A DNA stretch of 64,000 nucleotides from Leucobacter aridicollis (GTDB lineage: Bacteria; Actinomycetota; Actinomycetes; Actinomycetales; Microbacteriaceae): the NCBI RefSeq assembly GCF_013409595.1, contig NZ_JACCBD010000001.1, positions 434,001 to 498,000 on the forward strand, written 5' to 3'. The notes beneath the pieces are model-generated. The model was not told the DNA's origin, made no database searches, and saw only the letters and a program-made list of their open reading frames with translations. Below are positions 55,938-64,000 of this stretch, piece by piece. The position numbers and the translations under genes are program-made. Position 1 is the first letter of the stretch; every line of letters starts with the position of its first letter.

Positions 55938-57131
55938 ATGACAACTCGACACCGTCGTCGCTGGGCTCGGCGAACCATCATCGGAACCGTCCTCGTGCTC
56001 GCGCTCGCCGCAACCGCGTTCTTCGCGCTCGCCCCGGGGATCGCTGAGCGGAGCATGAACGAGGTCACGGGCGACCCGATCCCCGACGTTTCGGCCGAGG
56101 CCGCCGCGCTGCACGCCAAGCTCGCGGTCGCAGACCTTCACTCGGACACGCTGATGTGGGACCGCTCGCTGAACACCCGCGCTGACCGTGGCCACGTCGA
56201 CGTCCCGAGGTTGGAAGAGGGCAACGTAGCGCTGCAGGTGTTCTCGTCGGTGTCGAAGTCGCCAAAGGGCCAGAACTACGAGTCGAACACGGGCGACACT
56301 GACAACATCACCCTGCTGTCGTTCGCGCAGCTGCAACCGCCAAAGACCTGGTTCTCGCTGCTCGAGCGGTCGAGGTATCACGCCGCGAAACTCGCCCGTG
56401 ACGCCGAGGCCTCGGGTGGCGCGCTGCGCGTGATCACCACCCGCGCCGAGCTCGAGCAGCTCCTCGTCGACAGGTCGGAGGGCGACCCCGTGATCGGGGC
56501 GCTGTTCTCGGTCGAGGGGCTGCAGAACCTCGAGGGTGACCTTGAGAACCTCGACGTGCTGTTCGAGGACGGGATGCGGATGGCCGGCCTCACGCACTTC
56601 TTCGACAACGAGCTCGCAGATTCGATGCACGGCGTCGGGAAGGGCGGTCTGACTGACATGGGCCGCGAGGCGATCGCGAAAATGGAAAGCCTTGGAATCG
56701 TCGTCGACATCGCCCATGCCAGCCACCAGACGATCTCAGAGGTGCTCGAGATGGCCGAGAAGCCCGTCGTCGCGAGTCACGGCGGCGTCCAAGCAACCTG
56801 CGATGTGAACCGCAACCTCACGGACGAGGAGATTCGCGGCGTCGCCAAGACCGGCGGCGTGATCGGGATCGGGTACTGGGATGCGGCGGTCTGTGAGCTC
56901 ACGCCCCAGGCGGTCGTCGACGCGATTGATCACGTCGTGCAGATCGGCGGAATCGAGACGGCGGCGCTTGGCAGCGACTACGACGGGTCAACCGAGGTTG
57001 CCTGGGATACGAGCCACCTCGCGATCATCACGCAGGAGCTCATGAACCGCGGCTACGGTGAGGATGACATTCACGCGATCATGGGTGGCAACACGATTCG
57101 GGTGCTCGCGGAGACCCTGCCAGCGGAGTAG
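55938..57131 (+). CDS. Membrane dipeptidase (peptidase M19)
   Basis: A 397-residue zinc dipeptidase with an N-terminal membrane anchor (~9-34). The M19 motifs are present: VADLHSDTLMW (His and Asp ligands), GALFSVEGLQNLEGD (bridging Glu), LGIVVDIAHASHQT and GSDYDGSTE. Renal dipeptidase-type enzymes cleave dipeptides including D-amino-acid ones. ATG 55938 is 6 nt after TACGTT (55926-55931), so probably leaderless. It converges with the AsnC-type regulator 33 bp away. Confidence 0.9.
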   Translation: MTTRHRRRWARRTIIGTVLVLALAATAFFALAPGIAERSMNEVTGDPIPDVSAEAAALHAKLAVADLHSDTLMWDRSLNTRADRGHVDVPRLEEGNVALQVFSSVSKSPKGQNYESNTGDTDNITLLSFAQLQPPKTWFSLLERSRYHAAKLARDAEASGGALRVITTRAELEQLLVDRSEGDPVIGALFSVEGLQNLEGDLENLDVLFEDGMRMAGLTHFFDNELADSMHGVGKGGLTDMGREAIAKMESLGIVVDIAHASHQTISEVLEMAEKPVVASHGGVQATCDVNRNLTDEEIRGVAKTGGVIGIGYWDAAVCELTPQAVVDAIDHVVQIGGIETAALGSDYDGSTEVAWDTSHLAIITQELMNRGYGEDDIHAIMGGNTIRVLAETLPAE

Positions 57132-57163
57132 TCAGCTGGCGTGGCCGGTGTGCTCTGGCGGAA

Positions 57164-58093
57164 TCAGGGTTCTCCAAACGCCGCGCTCAGGCGATCTCCT
57201 TCGCCGTACTGTTCCTTGTGCATCCGCAGGTTGGCCCAGGTGTCAACCCGTGCGATCTCGGGGCGGGAACGGAGGCTGTCGGCGAGCCCGAGGATCTCGT
57301 CGTTGGAGGACCCCGAGAGCGTCGCGATAAGGTCGTATCCGCCAGAGGCGACGGCGAGGAACTCTGGACGCAACTCCTTTACACACTTGAGGGCGGCCTC
57401 AAGCGGGCCCCGGACCTGAATCCCGGCCCCGACGGTGATCGCCGCAGAGTGACTGCCTCGAACCGGGATCCCGACGACCTTCACGGCGCCGTGGCGGGTC
57501 AGCCGAGTGAATCGAAGGCGAGCCCCGCTCGCGGAGATCCCGGCTGCTGCCGCGAGTTCCCGAAACGTTGCGCGGCCGTCGTGCTGCAGGTGGCGAATGA
57601 TTGCGCGGTCGGCGTCGTCGAGGACGAAACCAGTTCCGCCCGTGCGGATGGGCGAGTACAGGTTCATCTCGATGCTGTCATAGTGATGTACCCGGAGCTC
57701 ACGGACGTGTGGGAGCTGCCGGATCCGGTCGATGGTATCCCGAAGGTGTGGATCGGCTCCGGTGCGGATTTCGGCATCGAGTCCGTAGCTTCCAGTGATC
57801 TCGGCGACGAACGTGGTTTCTGGCATCGCGACGACCGCTTCGCGTGCGGCAGCGATGGGACCGTCGAGGGCTATCTGAACGTACGCGAAGCGTTCGAGGT
57901 TCAGGAGGTCGGGACTGATCGACACGGTGATGCGTAATTCGTCGTGTTCGAGTGCCGATTGAACGATGTGCGTCACGAGCCGCCTCGTGCTTCCGTATTT
58001 GGCCGCGATCTGGGCGTAGCTGGCCCGACCATTCTCGCGAAGTTCGTCCAGCACCTTCGCCCGGAGGTCGTCTGCAACCTGGTTCACTTCCAC
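57164..58093 (-). CDS. Lrp/AsnC-family regulator with two AsnC units
   Basis: A 309-residue protein, about twice the length of a single Lrp. Two HTH plus RAM-like halves are visible: DDLRAKVLDELRENGRASYAQIAAKYG (described in parts: LDELRENGRASYAQIA near residue 15) and LDDADRAIIRHLQHDGRATFRELA near residue 160. The second ends in a ligand domain, GVDTWANLR at the end. GTG 58093 has SD GGAG 8 nt away. It is divergent from the small membrane/NCS1/ADH operon, which it may control through repeats at 58120-58222. Confidence 0.85.
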   Translation of the reverse strand: MEVNQVADDLRAKVLDELRENGRASYAQIAAKYGSTRRLVTHIVQSALEHDELRITVSISPDLLNLERFAYVQIALDGPIAAAREAVVAMPETTFVAEITGSYGLDAEIRTGADPHLRDTIDRIRQLPHVRELRVHHYDSIEMNLYSPIRTGGTGFVLDDADRAIIRHLQHDGRATFRELAAAAGISASGARLRFTRLTRHGAVKVVGIPVRGSHSAAITVGAGIQVRGPLEAALKCVKELRPEFLAVASGGYDLIATLSGSSNDEILGLADSLRSRPEIARVDTWANLRMHKEQYGEGDRLSAAFGEP

Positions 58094-58119
58094 GGTCGAT
58101 CTCCAAACCCACTCGGTCG

Positions 58120-58257
58120 GGTGCGAAGTTTTCGCACCACTCAGCATGCTAGTTGAAGATGCCGACGCGGTTGTGCACCAAAATCGTGCATTTGCGCATA
58201 ATCATCCGGCGTAAGGTGCGAATGCGTTTGCATGCGGTTCGATGTCGGACTTAGGCT
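58120..58257 (+). promoter_or_regulatory. Operator-like GGTGCGAA repeats and promoter of the NCS1 operon
   Basis: GGTGCGAA (58120-58127) and TTCGCACC (58131-58138) form a perfect dyad with a 3-nt loop. GGTGCGAA recurs at 58215-58222. Between them lie further TGCGCA and GTGCAC half-sites. A promoter is suggested by TTGCAT (58228-58233), an 18-nt spacer and TAGGCT (58252-58257). The SD AAGGAGG (58294-58300) precedes the small gene. Multiple spaced half-sites fit an Lrp-type regulator. Confidence 0.5.
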
Positions 58258-58310
58258 TTCTCCGACTTACGAAGGTGTACGACCGGGACTCACAAGGAGG
58301 TCAGACCCAG

Positions 58311-58481
58311 ATGTCTGAATTTATTGAACTAGATGCGGAAGTTGAGCGTCGCCTTGCGCTCCTCGAAACAGAGGAGGCCGCGGATTCGGTGCACGCCGCA
58401 ATGAGCGGAACCAGCTTGTCCATCTTTCTCGCCGTCGCCGCCGGGATCGTCGCTGTCTCGATTGTGACGGTCCTGCTGTGA
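58311..58481 (+). CDS. Small single-pass membrane protein ahead of the NCS1 permease
   Basis: A 56-residue protein. The acidic N-terminal half (EFIELDAEVERRLALLETEEAAD) looks helical, and one transmembrane segment occupies the C-terminal ~20 residues. The start ATG 58311 has an AAGGAGG SD about 10 nt away. Its stop overlaps the NCS1 start as GTGA, so it may be an accessory subunit of the transporter. No homolog recognised. Confidence 0.65.
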   Translation: MSEFIELDAEVERRLALLETEEAADSVHAAMSGTSLSIFLAVAAGIVAVSIVTVLL

Positions 58482-59944
58482 GCGCGCGGCGCGAGCGGGC
58501 GAGCGTTGACGCCGATATCGCGAAGGAGGCGGTTTACGGATCTCTCCCGCTGCTGAAGCACGAACGCACCTGGAGCGGCGGGGATTTCAGCTGGGTGACG
58601 CTGAGCCTCGCCATCGCTACCTGGGCATTCCTCACGGGCGGCTCGACAGTGCTCCTCGTCGGGTTCACCGACGGCATCGCAGCAATGCTGATCGGGAACA
58701 GCATCGGCCTCGCGATCATGGTGCTCGGGAGCGTGTTGTTTAGTCAACGGCTGGGCATTGAGCAGTACAAGGTGCTGAAGTCGGTCTTCGGAGCGATCGG
58801 AGTTGGCATCGTTGTCTTCGTTGTCGTGCTGCTGACTGAAATGGGCTGGACCTCGCTTCTCGGGGTGATGTTTGGTCGCGCCTTCTCGGAGATCTCGAAC
58901 CAGGCATTTGGCACCGACTTTGCGCAGTTCGGTCCCCTCGTCACCGTGTTCGCGCTGCTTGCGATCTTTATCGGGTGGATCATTCTGTCCCGCGGGCCCG
59001 TCACGATTAGTAAGCTCAACCGCTTCGTTGCGCCCGGTCTGCTCGTCGTGGTGGCGCTCATGATGGTGCTCTTGATGACCCACTACAGTTGGGGTGAGCT
59101 ACTGGCGGCAGAACCCATCGCGCCGTTCGCCGACGAACAGCTGAACTTCATGATGGCGGTTGAGTTTAACCTCGGTGCGGGCCTGTCGTGGTGGCCTGTC
59201 ATGGGCACCCTGGCGCGGCTGACACGCGGCCCGCGTGCGGCGGTGTGGCCCGCATATGGCGGCATCTTCATCGGTACCGTCGTCGCGCAGCTCGTCGGCA
59301 TGGCTGCGGGACTGCTGTTCGGGCAGGCGGACCCGACCTCGTGGATGGTGCCGCTCGGAGGGCCCGTCCTGGGCGTTCTGACGCTCCTCTTCGTCGGGTT
59401 TGCGAACGTCACGAGTATGGCCTCTATCGCGTACTCGACAGTCCTCGCGGTAAAGCAATCGAGTGGTAGGGCGCTCTCGCGCCTGCGCTGGCCGGTGCTC
59501 GCGGGGGGCTTCCTCGCCTTGCCCGCCGTGCTGAGCTTCTTCCCGGGGTTCATGTACGAGCAGTTCATGACCTTCGTCGTGGTGAGCGGCGCATTCATTG
59601 CGGCAATCTGCGGCGTGATCATCGCTGACTACTTCATCCTGCGCCGCCAGGTCGTCCCGCTTCGGGCGCTGTACGCGAGTGGCCTACAAGATCCGCTGCG
59701 CTTCAGCCGCGGCGTCAACGTCGCTGCGATCGCGGCGGTGATCATCGCGTCCGCGTTCTACCTGTGGGTCTATAACCCGATCACGCTCGAAACGCAGCCG
59801 CTCTTCCGGTTCGCGACGGCGACGGTCCCTGCCGTGCTGATCGCTATGGGGAGCTACCTCGTGTTGAACCTGCTCTTGTATGTGCGCTGCGGCCGCGGTG
59901 CGTATGGGGAAAGCGATACCTTTGCGGCCGCTGGAAGGAAGTAG
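58478..59944 (+). CDS. NCS1-family permease (nucleobase/hydantoin-type)
   Basis: A 488-residue transporter with about twelve hydrophobic segments, the NCS1 opening TWSGGDFSWVTLSLAIATWA, and a conserved SWWPVMGTLARL segment in the middle. NCS1 proteins carry purines, pyrimidines, allantoin or hydantoins with cations. GTG 58478 overlaps the small protein's stop. The alcohol dehydrogenase follows after 6 bp, and the nearby ureohydrolase suggests a nitrogen-rich substrate. Specificity is not determined from the sequence. Confidence 0.87.
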   Translation: MSARRERASVDADIAKEAVYGSLPLLKHERTWSGGDFSWVTLSLAIATWAFLTGGSTVLLVGFTDGIAAMLIGNSIGLAIMVLGSVLFSQRLGIEQYKVLKSVFGAIGVGIVVFVVVLLTEMGWTSLLGVMFGRAFSEISNQAFGTDFAQFGPLVTVFALLAIFIGWIILSRGPVTISKLNRFVAPGLLVVVALMMVLLMTHYSWGELLAAEPIAPFADEQLNFMMAVEFNLGAGLSWWPVMGTLARLTRGPRAAVWPAYGGIFIGTVVAQLVGMAAGLLFGQADPTSWMVPLGGPVLGVLTLLFVGFANVTSMASIAYSTVLAVKQSSGRALSRLRWPVLAGGFLALPAVLSFFPGFMYEQFMTFVVVSGAFIAAICGVIIADYFILRRQVVPLRALYASGLQDPLRFSRGVNVAAIAAVIIASAFYLWVYNPITLETQPLFRFATATVPAVLIAMGSYLVLNLLLYVRCGRGAYGESDTFAAAGRK

Positions 59945-59950
59945 TTAGTC

Positions 59951-61081
59951 ATGGCTGAATCACTCACCGTTCGCTCCGCTGTGTATCACGCAGACAGTGG
60001 CGACAGGCTTGCCGTCGAGACACTCACGCTGGACCCCCCTGGGCATGGCGAAGTGCGTATCGCGGTGCGCGCGGCGGGCGTGTGCGGCTCGGACCGTCAC
60101 GTCATCGACGGCGAGTGGAACGTGCCGCTGCCAGCGGTCATGGGGCATGAGGCGGCCGGCGTGGTCGAAGCGATCGGTCAGGGCGTGCGTGAACTCGCTG
60201 TGGGGGACCACGTCATCATCGCCTGGCACCAGGCGTGCCAGCGATGCGCCGAGTGCACCGGCGGGAAGCCGTGGGCGTGCATGCGCGTCAAATCGAATGA
60301 CTCTCAGCTGCCCGACGGCACGACGCGCTGGCGGACGCTCGACGGGGCAGCGGCCTGGCCCTACCTCGCCGTCGGGGCGATGAGCGATCACGTCGTGGTG
60401 CCTGACTTCGCGGCGATCAAGGTTGACGAGCGGGTGCCGTTCGATATCGCAAGCCTCATCGGGTGCTCGGTGGGGACCGGATACGGTGCGGTCGTCAACA
60501 ACGCCAAGGTTGTGGCGGGCGAGGCCGCTGTAGTGGTTGGGGCTGGCGGGGTCGGACTCTCGATCATCTCGGCCCTCCGGCTTGCGGGAGCGCACCCGAT
60601 CATTGCGGTGGACGTCACCCCCGAAAAGCTAACCGAAGCCGCTCGCGTTGGGGCCACGCACGGCCTCATCGGTGGGCCGAACCTCGCCTCGGAGGTTGCG
60701 GCGCTCACCGCGGGTGGCGCCGACGTGGCGTTCGAAGCGATCGGCCGCATCCAGACAATGGCGCAGCTTCCTGCACTCATCCGCCCTGGAGGGCGAGCCG
60801 TGTTCGTTGGGTTGCCGCCCGAAGGGCAGACGCTTGAGCTTGATGCGTTGCAGCTGGCCTACGACGGGAAGATAATCATCGGGTCGAACTACGGGGGGCT
60901 CGTGCCTGCTCGAGACTTTCCGCGGGTGGCCGCCGCCTATCTCGCGGGTGAGCTGCCGCTCGACGAGCTGATTAGCTCGAGGGTCTCGTTGGACGAGGTC
61001 AATGACGCGTTTGACGCGATGCGCCGCGGCGAGCGCACGCGAAGCGTGATCGTGTTCCCGGCAGACCCGAGCGCAGACTAG
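59951..61081 (+). CDS. Zinc-dependent alcohol dehydrogenase family protein
   Basis: A 376-residue medium-chain dehydrogenase. Catalytic zinc ligands lie in GVCGSDRHVIDGEW and GHEAAG; the structural zinc loop is CQRCAECTGGKPWAC with four cysteines. The NAD-binding motif is VVVGAGGVGLSII and the C-terminus is ERTRSVIVF. It follows the NCS1 permease by 6 bp and converges with the XRE-cupin gene, overlapping its stop by 4 nt. It probably oxidises or reduces a small alcohol/aldehyde taken up by the permease; this is inference. Confidence 0.88.
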   Translation: MAESLTVRSAVYHADSGDRLAVETLTLDPPGHGEVRIAVRAAGVCGSDRHVIDGEWNVPLPAVMGHEAAGVVEAIGQGVRELAVGDHVIIAWHQACQRCAECTGGKPWACMRVKSNDSQLPDGTTRWRTLDGAAAWPYLAVGAMSDHVVVPDFAAIKVDERVPFDIASLIGCSVGTGYGAVVNNAKVVAGEAAVVVGAGGVGLSIISALRLAGAHPIIAVDVTPEKLTEAARVGATHGLIGGPNLASEVAALTAGGADVAFEAIGRIQTMAQLPALIRPGGRAVFVGLPPEGQTLELDALQLAYDGKIIIGSNYGGLVPARDFPRVAAAYLAGELPLDELISSRVSLDEVNDAFDAMRRGERTRSVIVFPADPSAD

Positions 61082-61659
61082 CGCGAGCCGCTCCAGGCGG
61101 CGGGCACGAGGATCCACACGATCTCGGCGCCCGCCCCGCCCGCCCGCCAGGTGTGCGGTGTGCGGCCGGGGAAGGTGAGGGTGTCGCCGGGGGCGAGGGT
61201 GACCTCGCGGTCGGCGAACCGAACCCCGACCTCGCCGGAGACGACGTGCAGCGATTCGACGTCGCAGCTGACGGTGTAGAGCTCGTCCCCGCCCGACCCT
61301 CCCGGCTCAACGCTCGAGCGGAGCACTTGCATCCGCTCTTCTGCCCGTGGGGTGACGAGGCGCTCGTCGGCGCCGATGCCGCCCATGTTGATTCGCGGGG
61401 CGCCGTCGAGCGCGACGAGTTGCACGTCCGGCTCCTCGAAGAGCGACCCGATCGGCAGCGACAGGGCCTGGCAGAGCTGCACGAGCGTCGGCACGCTCGG
61501 CATCGTCTCGTCGCGCTCGATGCGGCTAATGAATCCCTTGGTGAGGTCTGAGGCCGCGGCGAGCTGTTCGAGTGTGAGCCCCTGGGCCTGGCGCGAGCTG
61601 CGGAGCTTCGCCCCGATCTGCACCTGAGTCTCGGCCGCGGTGGGGTGGATCGGTCGCAC
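61078..61659 (-). CDS. XRE-family regulator with cupin domain
   Basis: A 193-residue PuuR/SutR-like regulator. The N-terminal XRE helix-turn-helix is GLTLEQLAAASDLTKGFISR (~28-47). A C-terminal cupin (~110-190) has SGEVGVRFADREVTLAPGDT and FPGRTPHTWRA with the His/Glu pattern. GTG 61659 has an AGAGG-type SD at 7 nt. It is divergent from speB across 129 bp that contain a strong promoter and a repeated operator, so it is the likely repressor. The effector is unknown. Confidence 0.88.
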   Translation of the reverse strand: MRPIHPTAAETQVQIGAKLRSSRQAQGLTLEQLAAASDLTKGFISRIERDETMPSVPTLVQLCQALSLPIGSLFEEPDVQLVALDGAPRINMGGIGADERLVTPRAEERMQVLRSSVEPGGSGGDELYTVSCDVESLHVVSGEVGVRFADREVTLAPGDTLTFPGRTPHTWRAGGAGAEIVWILVPAAWSGSR

Positions 61660-61694
61660 GACGTGGCCTCTTTCGTCAGGGAATTGTGAGCGCG

Positions 61695-61723
61695 TTGACG
61701 CTCCAGCGCTCTCAGTCTATGCT
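61695..61723 (+). promoter_or_regulatory. Strong promoter of speB
   Basis: TTGACG (61695-61700), an exact 17-nt spacer and TATGCT (61718-61723). Transcription is expected to start near 61730, at the edge of the operator repeat. This is the best -35/-10 pair seen in the window. Confidence 0.65.
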
Positions 61724-61730
61724 GGTCTCA

Positions 61731-61764
61731 AGTTCACTAATAGTATTCAAGAGTTTACTATTAG
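61731..61764. promoter_or_regulatory. AT-rich operator between the XRE-cupin gene and speB
   Basis: CTAATAGTA (61737-61745) and TACTATTAG (61756-61764) form a perfect 9-bp inverted repeat around 10 nt. The same DNA reads as a direct repeat, AGTTCACTAATAG (61731-61743) and AGTTTACTATTAG (61752-61764), 21 bp apart (two helical turns). It covers the predicted transcription start, so a bound regulator would block the promoter. Confidence 0.65.
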
Positions 61765-61788
61765 GCAACACGTTAGGAGAGAGAACCT

Positions 61789-62736
61789 GTGACTGAACAC
61801 ACCCCACAGGGCCCGGTCGACGCGAGTCTGACCCCCCGCTACGCCGGGATCGCCACGTTCGCCAAGCTGCCCCGTATCGAGGACGTGCCCGCGGCAGATA
61901 TCGCCGTCGTCGGCGTCCCGTTCGACACCGGCGTGAGCTTCCGCCCGGGCGCTCGTTTCGGTCCGTCGCACGTGCGCGAGGCATCGCGCCTCCTGCGCCC
62001 CTACAACCCCGCGCAGGACGTCTCGCCGTTCTACGTGAAGCAGGTTGTCGACGCCGGCGACATTGTGGCGAACCCGTTCAACCTCGACGAGGCCGTCGAC
62101 CAGGTCGAAGCCGCCGCAACCGAGCTCGGCGAGAAGGTCGACAAGATTGTCACCATCGGTGGCGATCACACGATCGCGCTCCCGCTCCTCCGCGCCATCA
62201 ACAAGAAGCACGGCCCGGTCGCCGTGCTCCACTTCGATGCGCACCTCGATACGTGGGACACGTACTTCGGCGCCCCCACGACGCACGGCACCCCGTTCCG
62301 CCGCGCATCCGAGGAGGGGCTCATCGACATGACGGCGTCGATGCACGGCGGCACCCGCGGCCCGCTCTACGGTAAGCAGGACCTCGAGGATGACGCGATG
62401 CTGGGCTTCCAGATCGTGACGAGCGAGTTCATCGAGGAGAACGGCGTGCCCGCCGCCCTCGAGAAGATCCGGAAGCGTGTCGGCGACAAGCCGCTCTACA
62501 TCTCGATCGACATCGACGTGCTTGACCCGGCGCACGCGCCCGGCACCGGCACCCCCGAGGCGGGTGGCCTGACGAGCCGCGAGATGCTGCGGCTGATCCG
62601 CGGCCTCGCCGACCTGCACATCGTGGGCGCCGACGTCGTCGAGGTCGCTCCCGCGTATGACCACGCGCAGATCACTGCGGTCGCGGCGAGCCACGTCGTG
62701 TACGAGCTCGTGAGCGCCATGGCTGCGCGCGACTAA
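61789..62736 (+). CDS. speB: Agmatinase-type ureohydrolase
   Basis: A 315-residue ureohydrolase with the metal motifs [17 protein letters not shown] and [19 protein letters not shown]. It would release urea from agmatine or a related guanidino compound (guanidinobutyrate, guanidine). The substrate cannot be told from the sequence. The start GTG 61789 has an AGGAGAG SD in a 60-nt leader. The strong promoter/operator and the divergent XRE-cupin gene suggest induction by its substrate or product. A 15-bp-arm terminator follows. Confidence 0.9.
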   Translation: MTEHTPQGPVDASLTPRYAGIATFAKLPRIEDVPAADIAVVGVPFDTGVSFRPGARFGPSHVREASRLLRPYNPAQDVSPFYVKQVVDAGDIVANPFNLDEAVDQVEAAATELGEKVDKIVTIGGDHTIALPLLRAINKKHGPVAVLHFDAHLDTWDTYFGAPTTHGTPFRRASEEGLIDMTASMHGGTRGPLYGKQDLEDDAMLGFQIVTSEFIEENGVPAALEKIRKRVGDKPLYISIDIDVLDPAHAPGTGTPEAGGLTSREMLRLIRGLADLHIVGADVVEVAPAYDHAQITAVAASHVVYELVSAMAARD

Positions 62737-62752
62737 CCCTCGCCCCGTCTGA

Positions 62753-62786
62753 CGCAGGGCCCCCGGGTGATCCCGGGGGCCCTGCG
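62753..62786 (+). terminator. Hairpin terminator after speB
   Basis: CGCAGGGCCCCCGGG (62753-62767) pairs perfectly with CCCGGGGGCCCTGCG (62772-62786) around a TGAT loop. CTGTGTTGTC follows, with only scattered T residues. Confidence 0.8.
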
Positions 62787-62870
62787 CTGTGTTGTCGCCG
62801 AGTCGACGGGTCTACTGTTGAGGTGGACGGGGTGGGGAGCCGCCCGACTCCGCGGACCCGGGAGGCGTGC

Positions 62871-63503
62871 ATGACGAACTACGTGGATCTCAGCCACCCG
62901 CTGCGGACCGGGATGCCCGGGTACCCGGGGGACCCGACGGTGGAGTTCGCGAGCGCCCTCACGATCGCGAGTGATGGCGTTGCCGTTGAGCGTCTCAGCC
63001 TGGGGTCGCACGCTGGGACTCACCTCGACGCTCCAGCGCACGCGGTGCGAGGCGGGCGGACGGTCGACGCGATCCCGCTCGATCGCCTCATCGGCGACGC
63101 GCTGGTGCTGCGCGCAGTCGCGGCAGCGGACCAACGGATCGGGCCCGCCGATCTGGCGATTCCCGCGACATTGCCTGGGATCGTGTGTATCGCAACGGGG
63201 TGGGACGCTCACTTCGGCACCGCGCAGGCGCTGCGGCATCCGGTCGTCACGCTGGAGCTTGCGGAAACGCTCTGGGCCCGCGGTGCCCGCGTGCTGGCGC
63301 TTGACACGCTGAGTCCCGACCCGACCGCACAGCCCGACCAGGGAATGCCGGTGCACGAGTACTGGCTCGGGCTCGACGGCGTCATCGTGGAGAACCTCCG
63401 CGCGCTCGCGCAGATCCCCGACGCCGTCGAGCTCTCGCTGGTCCCGCTTCGCCTCGCGGGCGTCGACGGCTCGCCGATCCGTGCCGTCGCGCGGGTCGGT
63501 TAG
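62871..63503 (+). CDS. Cyclase / kynurenine-formamidase-family hydrolase
   Basis: A 210-residue protein with the family metal motif LGSHAGTHLDAPAH (~45-58, HxGTHxDxPxH) and an N-terminal YVDLSHPLRTGMPGYPGDP. Members open cyclic or N-formyl compounds, so the reaction here is uncertain. ATG 62871 has a GGAGG SD; the frame could start at GTG 62823, 4 nt after TACTGT. Its stop overlaps the PucR-type gene's stop by 4 nt (convergent). Proximity to the ureohydrolase and PucR gene suggests nitrogen-compound catabolism. Confidence 0.82.
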   Translation: MTNYVDLSHPLRTGMPGYPGDPTVEFASALTIASDGVAVERLSLGSHAGTHLDAPAHAVRGGRTVDAIPLDRLIGDALVLRAVAAADQRIGPADLAIPATLPGIVCIATGWDAHFGTAQALRHPVVTLELAETLWARGARVLALDTLSPDPTAQPDQGMPVHEYWLGLDGVIVENLRALAQIPDAVELSLVPLRLAGVDGSPIRAVARVG

Positions 63504-64000
63504 CTCGGACCGCCGCCCCGCGCCGCGGCGGTGTGCTCGGCGCTGTCGCTCGCGCGATCGTCGCCGAGCGCCGTGAGCGCGAGCAGCACGCGCGCCCGCT
63601 CGAGCGGGTCGTCGAGGTCGCGCCCGAGGCGCAGCTGGGCCTCTCCTACGAGCCGCCGCACGGTGTTGCGGTGGAGGCCGAGCTCGCGGGCGCTGCGATC
63701 CCACGAGCCGTGCTGGTGCAGCCAGACCGTGAGCGCCGCGCGCTGCTCGGTTGACTCCGCGGTGAGGATCGGCGCAAGCCAGTGCGCCGCAGCGGCGCGG
63801 GCAACCGCCGGGTCGGCGGCCGCCCCGATCGGCCAGCTCGCCTCCGCAGGCGGGGCGGTGCCGTCGATGTGTGCGCCGATGTGTAGTGCGGCGCGCGCGA
63901 GCACCTCCGCCTCCTGCATCGCGCTCGGGAGTTCGAGCAGCGGGTGAGGCCTGCTGACGGCGAGGAGCCAGCCGAGTTGTCTGGCGTGCTGAAATTCGCC
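63500..64000 (-). CDS. PucR-family transcriptional regulator (5' end cut off by window)
   Basis: Open from the right edge, so the N-terminus is missing; about 166 C-terminal residues are visible. They end in the PucR helix-turn-helix: LTVWLHQHGSWDRSARELGL, then HRNTVRRLVGEAQLRLGRDL, then DDPLERARVLLAL. PucR proteins control purine or nitrogen catabolism genes. The stop TAA (63502-63500) overlaps the cyclase stop. It may regulate the cyclase or a gene beyond the window. Confidence 0.85.
   Translation of the reverse strand, partial: GEFQHARQLGWLLAVSRPHPLLELPSAMQEAEVLARAALHIGAHIDGTAPPAEASWPIGAAADPAVARAAAAHWLAPILTAESTEQRAALTVWLHQHGSWDRSARELGLHRNTVRRLVGEAQLRLGRDLDDPLERARVLLALTALGDDRASDSAEHTAAARGGGPS

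Overview
The window is a stretch of chromosome from a high-GC actinobacterium, most likely Microbacteriaceae and possibly Leucobacter-like. The taxon is inferred from gene content and style and was not searched. The supporting signs are strong G/C third-position bias, mycothiol-linked genes (mca, a CGYC mycoredoxin), a MutY without the C-terminal Nudix-like domain, many ATGA/GTGA overlaps, and many genes whose start codon lies 6 nt after a TANNNT hexamer (leaderless transcripts). No insertion sequence, prophage, CRISPR array or rRNA operon was seen.

Layout. 1-9.4 kb: a cut-off secreted metallophosphoesterase, then mutY and truB back to back, two small membrane proteins, ribF, an SNF2 helicase behind a structured leader, and an unusual 6-phosphofructokinase. 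9.4-17.1 kb: a non-coding stretch with a nested inverted repeat, an AbiEi/DUF559-like gene, mycoredoxin, a phosphate transporter behind PHO-box-like repeats, an aldehyde dehydrogenase, an AI-2E-family protein and threonine dehydratase. 17.1-23.1 kb: a block also conserved in mycobacteria (greA, DUF4307, mca, small membrane protein, hemolysin III/TrhA, prenyl transferase), here with recQ. 23.1-26.3 kb: a methyl-cycle group (MTA/SAH deaminase, luxS, MTA/SAH nucleosidase). 26.3-31.3 kb: two zinc-finger genes, a second AI-2E-family protein, and an operon holding two fused genes (Nudix-LOG and pirin-GNAT).

31.3-40.6 kb is filled by one roughly 2,960-residue sortase-anchored surface protein with a von Willebrand A domain and three tandem copies of a 289-292 residue unit. 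40.7-49 kb: a peptide transporter, an AhpD-like protein, a TetR regulator divergent from a FusB/FBP-like protein, tRNA-Ser(CGA), radA, malate:quinone oxidoreductase and a HAD phosphatase. 49-55.8 kb: argF-argH, a membrane-anchored heptad-repeat protein, an ABC transporter and tyrS. 55.9-64 kb: an M19 dipeptidase, a double-AsnC regulator divergent from a small membrane protein/NCS1 permease/alcohol dehydrogenase operon, an XRE-cupin regulator divergent from an agmatinase-type ureohydrolase with a clear promoter and operator, a cyclase-family hydrolase, and the end of a PucR-type regulator.

How it fits together. Most of the window is housekeeping. The accessory interest is in the surface protein, the fused-gene operon, the regulated ureohydrolase/NCS1 cluster, and several palindromic control sites. 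Convergent genes are usually separated by long, near-perfect hairpins that often lack a T-tract.
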